64,000 nucleotides of DNA from positions 60,894 through 124,893 of the forward strand of contig JADGDO010000012.1 in assembly GCA_016744855.1 (NCBI GenBank). Direction: 5' to 3'. A model generated the notes under the pieces. The model made no database searches. It worked only from the letters and a program-made list of their open reading frames with translations, and was not told the DNA's origin. A program made the position numbers and the translations under genes. This DNA is from Candidatus Fermentibacteraceae bacterium. Its GTDB lineage: Bacteria; Fermentibacterota; Fermentibacteria; Fermentibacterales; JCC-6. This document shows, in pieces, positions 49,971 to 58,803 of the stretch. Numbering within the stretch: the first letter of the stretch is position 1; the number at the start of each line of letters is the position of its first letter.

Positions 49971-51572
49971 ATGCGCATGTCCAAATATGCTCTTTTACTT
50001 GCAATGGTTTTCGTAGCAGTTTTTGTTTTCCTTACTTCTTCATGCGGAAGATCTGGTGATCTGGCTTCTGTTGATGGGGTTGCAATAACAACTGAAGAAT
50101 ATCTCAGTGCCTTTAATGCCCTTCCAGCAGATATTCAGGTATCTGTTCTAGAGCCCGGTGGTAGGCTGTTGCTGATGAATCGTATTGTGATGAAGAAAGC
50201 ACTTCTCACAGCCTGGGCAGAAGACCCAAGTGTTTCTGACGGCTGGGAAGACCTTTACAAAATATCAATTCTTTCTGACTCGATGTTTAGTCGTATAGGA
50301 TATTCTTTCAACTACGAGGAATACATTGATTCCCTTTCAACATGCGGATTGTCGAACTTTTCTCTTCGAGTAGTGCTTCTAGATGACTCTGCTCTCGCAG
50401 TGGAAACAGCAATGATGTGGGATGACGGTATTTTTGAGGACAGCTATCCATCAATGTCTGCCCCATGGAGCCTTCAGGACGGATCAAGCTACAGAATAAT
50501 GACAGGACCAGTTCAGAGGATAACCTCTTCTTTCCAACCACTTATCAATATGGAATCCGGAGTAACTCATGTTCTTCCAATGTTCGGAGAATGGTGTGTC
50601 TGTCTCCTTCACTTTACGGAGGGGGAATGGGTACCGGAGGACGGTATCGGAGGCGTAGGATTAATGAACTTGGTTGCTGCAGCAACACCCCATAATGTTC
50701 TTTCCAGGGGGATTACCGCTCTTGCAGAAAACTGTCTTGTCAGCGGAACATCGATTGTTCCAGTAGGAGAAGGTACTTCGGAGCCAGTGGTTGATTTTGG
50801 TGGTTATGTACTAACAGTTGCAGATATTATGAATATCATGCGCAAGGCTGATTCTTCAAATTTCCAGGGAGATATTCCTGCTGAGCTTTCAATATTTGCT
50901 ATTCCTGTGATGACTTCTAATACAGAAGTAGCCCTATGGTTTTATGTTAAATCTATTGCCCAGAGGTATGCTCTCTCAAAGCTTGCAATTGATCATGGGG
51001 TAATTCTTCCTGATAATGCTTTGGATTATGCAAGAGCAGAAAGCGTTGTAAGAGCACGTGTTCTGGAGGCAAGTGTGCCTGACAGTGCAGGAGTTGCGGC
51101 GTGGTATATAGACAATTCCGATATTTTTATGATACCCGAAAGGCGCTCTATACTTCTGGGTTATACAGATAGCTCTTATGTAGCGGGTTCGCAACCAGCT
51201 GCAACCTTTGAAGATATTCCTTCCTGCCAGACTCTTCTTGACCAGGAGGGGAATATGCTCCCTACTCCTCCTCAGATTGAACAGGCGTTTGGTGTTGCAC
51301 TTGGTTCCGCTGTTTTTGCCGCCGAGCTAGAGGTTTTTTCCGGACCGATTACCCTGGACGGGGAACTTGCAGCTTGGTTTGAGGTAATTGAGATTGTTCC
51401 TCCGGAGATTGCCAGCCTGGAAGATGTTTACCTTCAAGCAGAACTGCTTGCTGCTTCTTCTATGTTTGACTCCGGATTTGACAGCCTTATGGAAGACCTT
51501 TTAACAAGGTATTCAGTAACAATTGACACCGCTGCTGTGATAGAAATTGATCTCTGGGGTGGAACACAGTAA
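49971..51572 (+). CDS. Large PpiD/SurA-like lipoprotein
   Basis: A 533-residue lipoprotein with lipobox TSSC (Cys25). I chose the ATG of MRMSKYALLL, with GAGGTGG six bases upstream; a GTG start nine bases earlier lies inside that site. The first 100 residues contain 'DGVAITTEEYLSAFNALP', like the SurA N-terminal chaperone domain ('V(D/N)G(V/I)xIT..E'). The middle and end have long helical arms ('ALSKLAIDHGVILPDNA', 'VRARVLEASVPDSAGVAAWY'). A second PpiC-like region near 385-470 lacks the usual catalytic-loop residues. It likely acts as a periplasmic chaperone without isomerase activity. It lies 27 bases after mfd. Confidence 0.7.
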   Translation: MRMSKYALLLAMVFVAVFVFLTSSCGRSGDLASVDGVAITTEEYLSAFNALPADIQVSVLEPGGRLLLMNRIVMKKALLTAWAEDPSVSDGWEDLYKISILSDSMFSRIGYSFNYEEYIDSLSTCGLSNFSLRVVLLDDSALAVETAMMWDDGIFEDSYPSMSAPWSLQDGSSYRIMTGPVQRITSSFQPLINMESGVTHVLPMFGEWCVCLLHFTEGEWVPEDGIGGVGLMNLVAAATPHNVLSRGITALAENCLVSGTSIVPVGEGTSEPVVDFGGYVLTVADIMNIMRKADSSNFQGDIPAELSIFAIPVMTSNTEVALWFYVKSIAQRYALSKLAIDHGVILPDNALDYARAESVVRARVLEASVPDSAGVAAWYIDNSDIFMIPERRSILLGYTDSSYVAGSQPAATFEDIPSCQTLLDQEGNMLPTPPQIEQAFGVALGSAVFAAELEVFSGPITLDGELAAWFEVIEIVPPEIASLEDVYLQAELLAASSMFDSGFDSLMEDLLTRYSVTIDTAAVIEIDLWGGTQ

Positions 51573-51589
51573 ACGGAAGGGAAACTGAT

Positions 51590-52405
51590 ATGAAGAAAAC
51601 TGCATACCTGATTTTTGTTATAACTGTTTTGTTCGGGAGCGCTGCCGGAGACGTTCTGGCATCTGTTGATACCAAAGAACTTGCTTGGGAGGATCTTGTT
51701 GAAATGGTAGGAGGTCAAGAAGTTATATCCAGTCTTGGAATAACCACTGAAGATGCTGCTGAAGAGATACTTGAATCCTGGGTGCGTGAACAGCTTATTC
51801 TTACAGCCGCTGAGGAAAGCAATATTGCCCTGCGCCCTGATGTCGCTGCTGTGATAGAGCAGACAGTTAATCAGATAATTCTTGAGTCATACATTACTGA
51901 TCTTCTTGACGGGGTTGAAGTCTCAAGACTTGAAGTGGAAAACTACCTTGACGTATGGGGTGAAACATATACCTTGGAATACAATATCAGACACATTCTG
52001 CTGCCTGACGAGGTGCTTGCAACCTCTGTGCTTTCCAGATTAAGTACCGGAGAATCATTTACTACTCTTGCATCACAATTCTCTGTAGGTCCGAGTGCTC
52101 CATCGGGTGGGGCTCTGGGATGGATGAGTCGTGGAATGGCATCTCCTGATTTTATGGAAGCTGTCTGCCAACTTTCTTCTGGAGAAATATCCGGTGTGAT
52201 CAAAACTTCTATGGGATATCACATTGTTCAGCTCATGGAGAAAGCTCCGATTTCTACACCCCTTACCTCCGATCAGATACTCGAACTGGCAACTATGGAG
52301 CTTGTATCAGCCAAACAGGAAATTCTTCTGGTTGATATGCTTGATGAGTTGCGAGAAGACCATATTGTTAACGTCTGGCCTGATAGACTGCTGAATCACA
52401 TATAG
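51590..52405 (+). CDS. Parvulin-type peptidyl-prolyl isomerase (PpiC/SurA-like)
   Basis: A 271-residue exported protein with a signal peptide ('MKKTAYLIFVITVLFGSAAG'), a helical N-terminal chaperone region and one parvulin domain (~145-235): 'YNIRHILLPDEVLATSVLSRL', 'GESFTTLASQFSVGPSAPSGG', 'LGWMSRGMASPDFMEAV' and 'SGVIKTSMGYHIVQL', the complete order of the PpiC fold. It likely helps outer-membrane proteins fold. It is the second of four related genes here, 17 bases after the previous one. Confidence 0.88.
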   Translation: MKKTAYLIFVITVLFGSAAGDVLASVDTKELAWEDLVEMVGGQEVISSLGITTEDAAEEILESWVREQLILTAAEESNIALRPDVAAVIEQTVNQIILESYITDLLDGVEVSRLEVENYLDVWGETYTLEYNIRHILLPDEVLATSVLSRLSTGESFTTLASQFSVGPSAPSGGALGWMSRGMASPDFMEAVCQLSSGEISGVIKTSMGYHIVQLMEKAPISTPLTSDQILELATMELVSAKQEILLVDMLDELREDHIVNVWPDRLLNHI

Positions 52406-52420
52406 GAACGGGGAATCCAG

Positions 52421-53245
52421 ATGGGAAAATCAACACCTCTGATAGTGTGGCTACTGACTGCTGTTGTAGCAGGTGCCACTCTGTTTGTCCTGCTCACATA
52501 TACCGGATCAGCTGAACCGGATTCAATCGCAGATACAGGATCAGAACCGGGAAGTTCCGGTAGGGAGATACTTGCATCTGTTGGATCTTACAATCTTTAC
52601 AGCTCTGATGTAGCTTTGATCAGAGCGGGAGAAAATGCTGTTGAGGGATGGACTCAAGATCAGCTATTTGCCTGTGCGGCTGAGGAAGCCGGTCTGGAGA
52701 ACACCGCAGTAAGCAGGTTTGTTCAGGAAAGGGCAAAGCAGCTGTATTTGCGCGACCTTATGATAGAGCATGTTAGGTCTTCGATCTCTACTCCAACCGA
52801 TGCAGAAGTTCTTACATATATGAATTCACTTCCGGAACTCTACCTGCAAGAGAGACACTATTATCAGATAATCGCTGCCGACAGAGCTATAGCCGATTCT
52901 CTGCACACTCGTCTCGGCTGGGGACAGAATTTCCAGGTAACTGCACAGAATTCCTCACTTGGTCAAAAAGCAGCAATCGGTGGTGACATGGAATTTATAT
53001 CCGGAGGAGAGATGCTATTACAGGGACTTCCCATGGAAATAGCTCTTCTTGATGGACTCAGTGAAGTTGTTCCCTCCAGTATCGGATGGCACATCTTCAA
53101 AGTTTCAGAAACAAGGGAGATTACAGACACTCTCAGAGTCATGAGAAGTGCTTCAGAGGGACTGTATAATTCGAGAATGGAAGCTGCACTCGATAGTGTG
53201 CTCCTTGTTACAGAAAACAGATTAGCCGTGGAGGTTGTTCATTGA
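52421..53245 (+). CDS. Membrane-anchored PpiC-like protein, divergent
   Basis: A 274-residue protein with an N-terminal membrane segment (~7-26), a Ser/Gly/Pro-rich linker and a PpiC-like domain that is only loosely conserved: 'LQERHYYQIIAADRAIADSL', 'QKAAIGGDMEFISGGEML' and 'SEVVPSSIGWHIFKVSET' keep the order but lack the acidic and His residues typical of active parvulins. It may be a chaperone module only. It is the third member of the isomerase cluster and its stop overlaps the next TTG start by four bases. Confidence 0.72.
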   Translation: MGKSTPLIVWLLTAVVAGATLFVLLTYTGSAEPDSIADTGSEPGSSGREILASVGSYNLYSSDVALIRAGENAVEGWTQDQLFACAAEEAGLENTAVSRFVQERAKQLYLRDLMIEHVRSSISTPTDAEVLTYMNSLPELYLQERHYYQIIAADRAIADSLHTRLGWGQNFQVTAQNSSLGQKAAIGGDMEFISGGEMLLQGLPMEIALLDGLSEVVPSSIGWHIFKVSETREITDTLRVMRSASEGLYNSRMEAALDSVLLVTENRLAVEVVH

Positions 53246-54504
53246 TAAATTTATTGTTTTTTGCTGCAGTTCTATTTTCAACACCTATGACTCTCGAAAG
53301 AGTGGTTGCTGTAGTTGGAGAGGAACCTGTTCTTAATTCTGACGTTGTATCGCTTCTTATTGAATCAGGAATTGCCGAGGAAGCTGCTTTTACAATTGAT
53401 CCGTCCGCTGCATCATACCAGTTGGCAATGGATCAACTTATTGAAGAAAAACTACTTGTGGAAGCTGCAAGACGTGAAGGTATTTATCCCGCACGGGAAG
53501 AAATACAAGCGGCTGTTGATGAAGCTGTTGGTGAAATGAGAAGCGGGTTCTATACCGAACAGGAATTCATAAACTATCTCGCTTCTGTAGGGATGACCAT
53601 CACCGCTCTGAGAGATAGTTACACTGTCCAGCTCGCCGACAAAATTGCCAGTGAGAATTATGTGCGAGTTAAAGCAAGCGCTGCTATGTCTGCAATGCCT
53701 TCAGATCCTGTGTTGTTTTTTAATGAGAACCCGGAGACTGTACTCGAGGTACTTGCTCCTACAAATATGAGCTGGATTTATCTCCCTGTATTGCCCTCTG
53801 GTACTGAAGAAGCGGAAGCCATTCTTTCCGAAGTAAGAACACAGATAGAAAATGGAGAGACTACATTTTCAGCTGCCGCCTCTACCTATTCGCAGGATGG
53901 AACAGCAGTTACAGGGGGAGACTTGGGCTGGTTCAGCAGGGGTGATATGGCAGGCTCATTTGAGAAAGTTGTCTATGATCTTGAACCTGGTCAGATAGAA
54001 GGTCCGTTCCTTACACCATTCGGGGTTCATCTTGTGAAGCTCACCGATAGAAACCTCGATGAGGGTACAGTAAGGGCAAGCCATATTATTATTGTCAAGC
54101 AGCTTACACCTGAAGATTTGAATATGACAATACTGATGGCTGAAGAGCTTTCTGCTAACCTTGAAGCCGGAATGAATTTTGCTGAAGCTGTTCAGAATTA
54201 CAGTTCTGATCCTGATCCTTCCAATTCAGAAGGATATCTTGGAACCGTTAATGTTGGGGCTTGGGAAGGTGAGATGAGGGACGCGGTTCTTGATCTTGCT
54301 CCCGGTGAAGTTTCTTCACCTGTTGCTGTTGAGCAGAATATGGCGGTTGCAATATTCAAGGCAAGTGAAGACCAGTCGATAGACTGGGATGAGTTTTCTT
54401 CCGAGGAGCTTAACTCTATGCTCCAGTCTGTTTACTGGCAGAATTACTACACCGCAATGATTGAATCTCTAAAGGATGAAATTCCATTCGTGGTGAATCT
54501 CTGA
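53242..54504 (+). CDS. SurA-like chaperone with two parvulin domains
   Basis: A 420-residue periplasmic chaperone. After a short signal-like start comes the SurA N-domain ('VVAVVGEEPVLNSDVVSLL'), then two parvulin domains near 170-265 ('LAPTNMSWIYLPVLPS', 'GDLGWFSRGDMAGSFEKVVY', 'GPFLTPFGVHLVKL') and 275-370 ('VRASHIIIVKQL', 'GYLGTVNVGAWEGEMRDAVL', part). This is the domain order of E. coli SurA. The TTG start is supported by GGAGG upstream and overlaps the previous stop. It follows three related genes and lies in the same run as yajC and the FtsEX genes. Confidence 0.85.
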   Translation: MINLLFFAAVLFSTPMTLERVVAVVGEEPVLNSDVVSLLIESGIAEEAAFTIDPSAASYQLAMDQLIEEKLLVEAARREGIYPAREEIQAAVDEAVGEMRSGFYTEQEFINYLASVGMTITALRDSYTVQLADKIASENYVRVKASAAMSAMPSDPVLFFNENPETVLEVLAPTNMSWIYLPVLPSGTEEAEAILSEVRTQIENGETTFSAAASTYSQDGTAVTGGDLGWFSRGDMAGSFEKVVYDLEPGQIEGPFLTPFGVHLVKLTDRNLDEGTVRASHIIIVKQLTPEDLNMTILMAEELSANLEAGMNFAEAVQNYSSDPDPSNSEGYLGTVNVGAWEGEMRDAVLDLAPGEVSSPVAVEQNMAVAIFKASEDQSIDWDEFSSEELNSMLQSVYWQNYYTAMIESLKDEIPFVVNL

Positions 54505-54764
54505 TGAGAATAGATCTATACCTGAAAGTAACTGGGTTGTTAAAGACTCGGTCCATTGCTTCCAAAGCAATTGCATCTGGAGCTGTTGAGTTGAATGGTG
54601 TTAAAGCCAAGTCATCCTCTTCTGTCAGTGTTGGTTCAAAAATCAGTCTTATAAAGCCTGACGGAACAAGAATTACACTGAATGTTCTAGAAGTTCCGAC
54701 CTCAAAGAATGTCTCGAGAAAGGATAGAGGTTCTCTTTACGATGTTGTTGGCGGGGATGAGTAA
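54504..54764 (+). CDS. S4 domain RNA-binding protein
   Basis: An 86-residue protein made of one S4 domain: 'MRIDLYLKVTGLLKTRSIASKAIASGAVELNGVK' is the entire pattern (quoted in part: LKTRSIASKAIASGAVELNG). It resembles Hsp15/RqcP-like S4 proteins, which bind stalled large ribosomal subunits; the short basic C-terminus fits. The ATG shares one base with the surA-like stop. The FtsE gene begins inside its last eight bases. Confidence 0.85.
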   Translation: MRIDLYLKVTGLLKTRSIASKAIASGAVELNGVKAKSSSSVSVGSKISLIKPDGTRITLNVLEVPTSKNVSRKDRGSLYDVVGGDE

Positions 54765-55452
54765 ACTACTTGTAACCATGAGCGATGTCCGTTTGAGCTA
54801 CGGTAGAACGCCTGCACTGGACAAAATCGAAATGGAAATCAGGCAGGGAGAATTCCTTGTTATTTCCGGGCCCAGCGGAGCAGGAAAAACTACTCTTCTG
54901 AGACTGATCTGGATGGGCGATAAACCCGACTCAGGTCTTGTTGATGTTTCCGGTTTCAGGTCAGACCGAATTCACAAAAGAGAACTCCCCCAACTGCGAA
55001 GAAAAATCGGAATTGTATTCCAGGATTTCAGGCTTCTTTACTCAAGAACAGTGTTTGATAATGTTGCATTGCCTCTTCAGGTTACAGGAACAGCTAATCG
55101 GGTTGTACAGAAGAGAGTTATTGCCCTTCTTGCAAGAATGGGATTAAGCCACAGAAGAAATTCTTTTCCTCACGAACTGAGTGGCGGTGAACAGCAGAGG
55201 GTGGCTATTGCTAGAGCAATGGTTGCACATCCTGTTATTCTCCTTGCAGATGAACCTACGGGTAATCTGGATCCTGAGGTTTCACGCGAGGTTGTAGATC
55301 TTCTTCTCGAGATCAACCGAGGCGGAACAACTGTGGTTATGGCTACTCATGATCCCAGACAGGTACCTGCCGGTAAGGGAAGATTTCTCTTTCTTGACGG
55401 GGGAGTACTTCGAGGTGCCGACAGATGGACAGAACTGGATGAAAAACCATGA
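54757..55452 (+). CDS. ftsE: Cell division ATP-binding protein FtsE
   Basis: A 231-residue ABC ATPase. Walker A 'GPSGAGKTTLLRL', signature 'LSGGEQQRVAIARAM', Walker B 'VILLADEPTGNLD' and the switch His 'MATHD' are in place; 'YSRTVFDNVALPLQVTG' is typical for FtsE. With FtsX it forms a membrane complex that drives cell-wall hydrolysis at the septum by activating M23-type or amidase partners. I chose the ATG of MSKLLVTMSD; GGCGGGG precedes it and it overlaps the S4 gene by eight bases. An ATG seven codons later is also possible. ftsX overlaps its end by four bases. Confidence 0.92.
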   Translation: MSKLLVTMSDVRLSYGRTPALDKIEMEIRQGEFLVISGPSGAGKTTLLRLIWMGDKPDSGLVDVSGFRSDRIHKRELPQLRRKIGIVFQDFRLLYSRTVFDNVALPLQVTGTANRVVQKRVIALLARMGLSHRRNSFPHELSGGEQQRVAIARAMVAHPVILLADEPTGNLDPEVSREVVDLLLEINRGGTTVVMATHDPRQVPAGKGRFLFLDGGVLRGADRWTELDEKP

Positions 55453-56309
55453 GCATGATTAGATCTGCTGTTAGAGAGATTTCACTCAATCTTCACTCTA
55501 AACCGGGTGCAAGGTTGGTTACTCTTCTAATGGTTGCGCTCGCCTTTATTGTCTTTAACACATTTCTTATTATCTCCTGGAATCTTCAGGGGCTGATGGA
55601 TAGAGAAGAAAGCCTTATCGGGATGGAAGTTTTTCTGCAGAGAAATATCTCTGAGGCAGAGGGTAGAGTTATCGGTGATAACATAGGAAGTATGCCTGAT
55701 GTGAAATCTGTTTATTTTGTTTCATCTCAGGAAGCTGAAGCCCTTTTCAGAGCTGAGCTTCCAGGAAGGACCGATCTTCTCGATGTTATGGGAAGCGATT
55801 TCCGGCTTCCTACTTCACTTCAGGTTGTTTTTGAACGCGAGGCCATGACTCAGGGAAGAATATCTGATATTTCCAGACAAATCAGTTCTATCGCCGGTGT
55901 TGATGAGGCTGTTTATGGCGAGGACTATCTTCCGGGTCTTCTGAAAACGGTGACAACGATAAGAAGGCTTGTTATCTTACTCGGTATTGTTCTCGTATCA
56001 AGCATTTCGATGGTTGTTTTTTATACGGTTCGTTTATCAGTCGTGCGCAGATCGCTCACGGTTGATATAATGAGAATAGTTGGTGCACCATCCTGGTTCA
56101 TCAGAATTCCCTTCGTTCTGGAGGGAATCCTTATGGGTGTTACCGGTTCTGCAGGAGGACTTGCCCTCGCGGCTCTTTTGTCGAAGGTACTTTCCAGTGC
56201 AGTAACTCACCGGTTTATGCCCTTCTCCTGGATGACTCTTGTAATCTTACTCGGTGCGGTCACTGGAACTGTCGGTGCTCTAGCCGGTTCATACGAAAAG
56301 GAAAGGTAA
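55449..56309 (+). CDS. ftsX: Cell division membrane protein FtsX
   Basis: A 286-residue protein with four membrane helices, one near the start ('LVTLLMVALAFIVFNTFLII') and three at the end ('RRLVILLGIVLVSSISMVVFY', part; 'EGILMGVTGSAGGLALAAL'; 'WMTLVILLGAVTGTVGALAG'), and a periplasmic loop between (~45-165). This is the FtsX topology. FtsE, encoded just before and overlapping by four bases, powers it. An M23 peptidase gene lies upstream in the same run, a plausible target. Confidence 0.9.
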   Translation: MSMIRSAVREISLNLHSKPGARLVTLLMVALAFIVFNTFLIISWNLQGLMDREESLIGMEVFLQRNISEAEGRVIGDNIGSMPDVKSVYFVSSQEAEALFRAELPGRTDLLDVMGSDFRLPTSLQVVFEREAMTQGRISDISRQISSIAGVDEAVYGEDYLPGLLKTVTTIRRLVILLGIVLVSSISMVVFYTVRLSVVRRSLTVDIMRIVGAPSWFIRIPFVLEGILMGVTGSAGGLALAALLSKVLSSAVTHRFMPFSWMTLVILLGAVTGTVGALAGSYEKER

Positions 56310-56311
56310 TT

Positions 56312-56701
56312 ATGAAAATTAGAAAAATTGTAGCTGCTCCCGTTCTTCTTGCAGTATCAGCATTTGCACAGGAAGCAGCGGAGGGTACTGAAGAAGCCGC
56401 AGGCAATTGTCTTGGTACCGGTGGAATTATGGGTCTTCTTCCAATTTTAGCGATGGTAGCTATTTTTTACTTTCTCATCATCAGACCTCAGCAAAAACAG
56501 TCTAAGAAAATGGCTGCGATGCGTGATGCCATGCAGAAGGGTAATAATGTAGTAACAGGTGGAGGAATCCACGGAGTAATCACCAACATTAAAGGTGATA
56601 TTGTTACTATCAGAATCGCTGATTCTGTGAAGATTGATGTTGACCGTACAGCATTGACAGTTCTCGGTGAAGAAGAGCCTTCATCATGCAAAACCTGCTA
56701 A
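56312..56701 (+). CDS. yajC: Preprotein translocase subunit YajC, extended
   Basis: A 129-residue protein. Residues ~38-60 are the YajC membrane segment followed by 'IIRPQQKQSKKMAAMRDAMQKGNNVVTGGGIHGVI' (part: IIRPQQKQSKKMAAM, GNNVVTGGGIHG) and 'IKVDVDRTALTVL' (seen as IKIDVDRTALTVL). YajC associates with SecDF and the Sec channel. Unlike the usual ~100-residue form, it has a signal-like N-terminal segment with 'EEAAEGTEEAAGNC' and ends in Ser-Ser-Cys-Lys-Thr-Cys. The last 16 bases, which encode this CxxC tail, overlap the start of def. Confidence 0.85.
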   Translation: MKIRKIVAAPVLLAVSAFAQEAAEGTEEAAGNCLGTGGIMGLLPILAMVAIFYFLIIRPQQKQSKKMAAMRDAMQKGNNVVTGGGIHGVITNIKGDIVTIRIADSVKIDVDRTALTVLGEEEPSSCKTC

Positions 56702-57204
56702 AATCTGTAAGGGTTATTGGAGATCCTGTTCTCAGAAAGAAAAGCAGACCGCTTGTCTTTCCGGAAGACATTCTCTACATAAGAACACTTATTGCTGGAA
56801 TGGTTAAAGCTCTGGATACCGCAGAGGGTCTCGGACTTGCAGCTCCACAGGTGGGTGAGTCGGTGCGATTATTCATCGCTGCACCGGACCATCTTGAAGA
56901 GCTGAACGGGCATGTTGTTTTTATCAATCCTGAAATCCATCCCTACGGTGAGATGGAGAAACGGGAAGAGGGATGCCTAAGTGTTCCGGGGATCTATGAG
57001 GTTCTTTCACGCCCAGCGCAATCAACCATTAAAGCACAGGATGTAAGGGGAAATTATTTTTCTCTTGATCTTGATGGGCTTGCAGCCAGGCTGATTCAAC
57101 ATGAGGTGGATCATCTTGACGGTGTTCTTTTTGTAGACAAGTTGAGTCCTATTAAAAAGAAACTTTTAAAAGGAAGACTAAAAAGACTGAAAGAGGAAGG
57201 GTGA
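56686..57204 (+). CDS. def: Peptide deformylase
   Basis: Removes the formyl group from new proteins using Fe2+/Zn2+. The three signatures are intact: 'GLGLAAPQVGES', 'EEGCLSVPGIYE' with the metal Cys, and 'LIQHEVDHLDGVLF' with the two His ligands and the catalytic Glu. At 172 residues it is a type I enzyme of usual size. The ATG lies inside yajC. The fmt gene starts four bases before its stop, placing formylation and deformylation enzymes in one unit. Confidence 0.94.
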   Translation: MQNLLKSVRVIGDPVLRKKSRPLVFPEDILYIRTLIAGMVKALDTAEGLGLAAPQVGESVRLFIAAPDHLEELNGHVVFINPEIHPYGEMEKREEGCLSVPGIYEVLSRPAQSTIKAQDVRGNYFSLDLDGLAARLIQHEVDHLDGVLFVDKLSPIKKKLLKGRLKRLKEEG

Positions 57205-58133
57205 AAGAAGTGAAACTGAAGGTCGTTTTTCTGGGAACTTCAGTCTTTGCTCTCCCCGCCCTGAAATCTCTTCACGGTTCTGAAGATATTCACCTTTCTC
57301 TTGTTATTTCCCGTCCGGACAGACCATCCGGACGGGGGAGAAAACTTGCTAGACCCCCGGTCGCTCTTCTTGCAGACGAGTTGGGTATTCCCCTTCTACA
57401 ACCCGAGAAGCTGAAAGAGATAAACAACCTACTTATTGAAGAAGCTCCCGATGTTATGGTCAGTGCTTCTTACGGTGGCTGGCTTCCCAAATGGTTTCTG
57501 GGTATTGCTCCTCTGGGAGTGGTTAACATCCATCCATCACTTCTCCCGAAGCACAGGGGGGCAGCTCCCGTTATAAGAACAATACTTGAGGGTGATGATT
57601 CAACAGGTGTCTGTTTTATGGTTACTGACGAAGGATGGGATACCGGGGATGTACTCAAAACAGTTAGGCGAAGAGTTTCCTGTTCTGAAACCGCAGGAGA
57701 GTTAGAGAGTGCCCTTGCGACAGAAGCAGCCGATGCTCTTCCCGTAGTGCTACGAGAATATTCCTCAGGTCTGCTGAAACCGGTCCCTCAGAAGGGTGAC
57801 GAGAGTTATGCAGAGAAGGTTACACCGGAAGAGGCTGTGATATCATGGGATAAACCAGCCGTCGATGTTTTAAGGATGATTCTTGCATTCAATCCTGTAC
57901 CTGGAGCAAGAACCATGAATGGCTCAAAGATGTTAAAAATATATTCAGCTGAGATTTCTTCACTTGAGGGACCCCCAGGTGAAATTCTTGAGACTAATCC
58001 ACTTGTCGCAGGTTGTGGTAGTGGCTCGATTCGACTTCTTGAAGTTCAACTCCAAGGTAAGAAAAGAATGAACGCAGATGAATATGTCCGGGGCTACAGG
58101 ATCGAGAGGGGAGCTGTTCTGGGTGAAAACTAG
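57201..58133 (+). CDS. fmt: Methionyl-tRNA formyltransferase
   Basis: Transfers a formyl group from 10-formyl-tetrahydrofolate to initiator Met-tRNA. The N-terminal domain has 'VVFLGTSVFALPAL', 'RPDRPSGRGRKL', the catalytic 'HPSLLPKHRGAAPV' with Asn/His/Asp positions and 'DEGWDTGDVL'. A C-terminal OB-fold domain starts near residue 205. At 310 residues it is standard. The GTG start overlaps def by four bases (GTGA). The DUF116 gene starts inside its end. Confidence 0.94.
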   Translation: MKEVKLKVVFLGTSVFALPALKSLHGSEDIHLSLVISRPDRPSGRGRKLARPPVALLADELGIPLLQPEKLKEINNLLIEEAPDVMVSASYGGWLPKWFLGIAPLGVVNIHPSLLPKHRGAAPVIRTILEGDDSTGVCFMVTDEGWDTGDVLKTVRRRVSCSETAGELESALATEAADALPVVLREYSSGLLKPVPQKGDESYAEKVTPEEAVISWDKPAVDVLRMILAFNPVPGARTMNGSKMLKIYSAEISSLEGPPGEILETNPLVAGCGSGSIRLLEVQLQGKKRMNADEYVRGYRIERGAVLGEN

Positions 58134-58803
58134 AACCGTTAGCTTTTTTTACTATCACCTCGGTTTAACTGTTTTTTCCTTTTTCCCCGGGATTATTATT
58201 TTGCTTCTAACCCGTGACTGGTACTGGCTCCCTCTTTCTATTTGTTCTGTTAACCTGCTTGGACTCTTCAGACATCCCTTTTTTATTGCTCTTTCTTTCC
58301 ACATCCTCAAACCAGTTGCATCTCTTCTGGGTGGAGAAGGTTTTGCGCCAGAGGAAATGGTTATCACTCTTGGCTCTGAAAAAACCCTCAGGAAACTCGG
58401 CGGTAGAATCCCAGCCGACCGAATACTGCTTCTTCTTCCTCACTGCCTTCAGTGGCATGATTGTAAACTGAGAATCACATTTAACCCTTACAACTGTGCC
58501 AGGTGTGGAAAGTGTCCTGTTGGTTCGCTTCTTGACCTTGCAGATAAAACAGGAGTGAAGATTGCTATTGCAACGGGAGGAACGCTTGCAAGACGCCATA
58601 TTAAGGAACTGCGTCCTCTGGCTGTTGTCGCTGTAGCATGTCCAAGGGATCTTGGACAGGGAATGCTGGATGCTCATCCAATTCCTGTGGCAGGTGTTGA
58701 GAACTCAAGACCTGCTGGAGATTGTATTGATACTCAGGTTGATCTGAACATTGTTGAAGAGAGGGTCAAACAACTGACTCTTATCCCTGACGGAAAGAGT
58801 TGA
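58123..58803 (+). CDS. DUF116 family membrane protein
   Basis: A 226-residue protein with two membrane segments (~5-50) and a C-terminal DUF116 domain: 'ILLLLPHCLQWHDCKLRI', 'CARCGKCPVGSLLDLAD', 'VKIAIATGGTLARRHIKE', 'AVACPRDLGQGM' and 'PVAGVENSRPAGDCIDT'. The conserved Cys in 'PHCLQ', 'DCK', 'C-x2-C-x2-C' and 'ACPRD' could bind metal or an iron-sulphur cluster. Function is not known. In many bacteria DUF116 genes follow def-fmt, as here. The GTG overlaps the fmt end; the 3' end overlaps the convergent PAS-HD-GYP gene by 23 bases. Confidence 0.85.
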   Translation: MKTRTVSFFYYHLGLTVFSFFPGIIILLLTRDWYWLPLSICSVNLLGLFRHPFFIALSFHILKPVASLLGGEGFAPEEMVITLGSEKTLRKLGGRIPADRILLLLPHCLQWHDCKLRITFNPYNCARCGKCPVGSLLDLADKTGVKIAIATGGTLARRHIKELRPLAVVAVACPRDLGQGMLDAHPIPVAGVENSRPAGDCIDTQVDLNIVEERVKQLTLIPDGKS

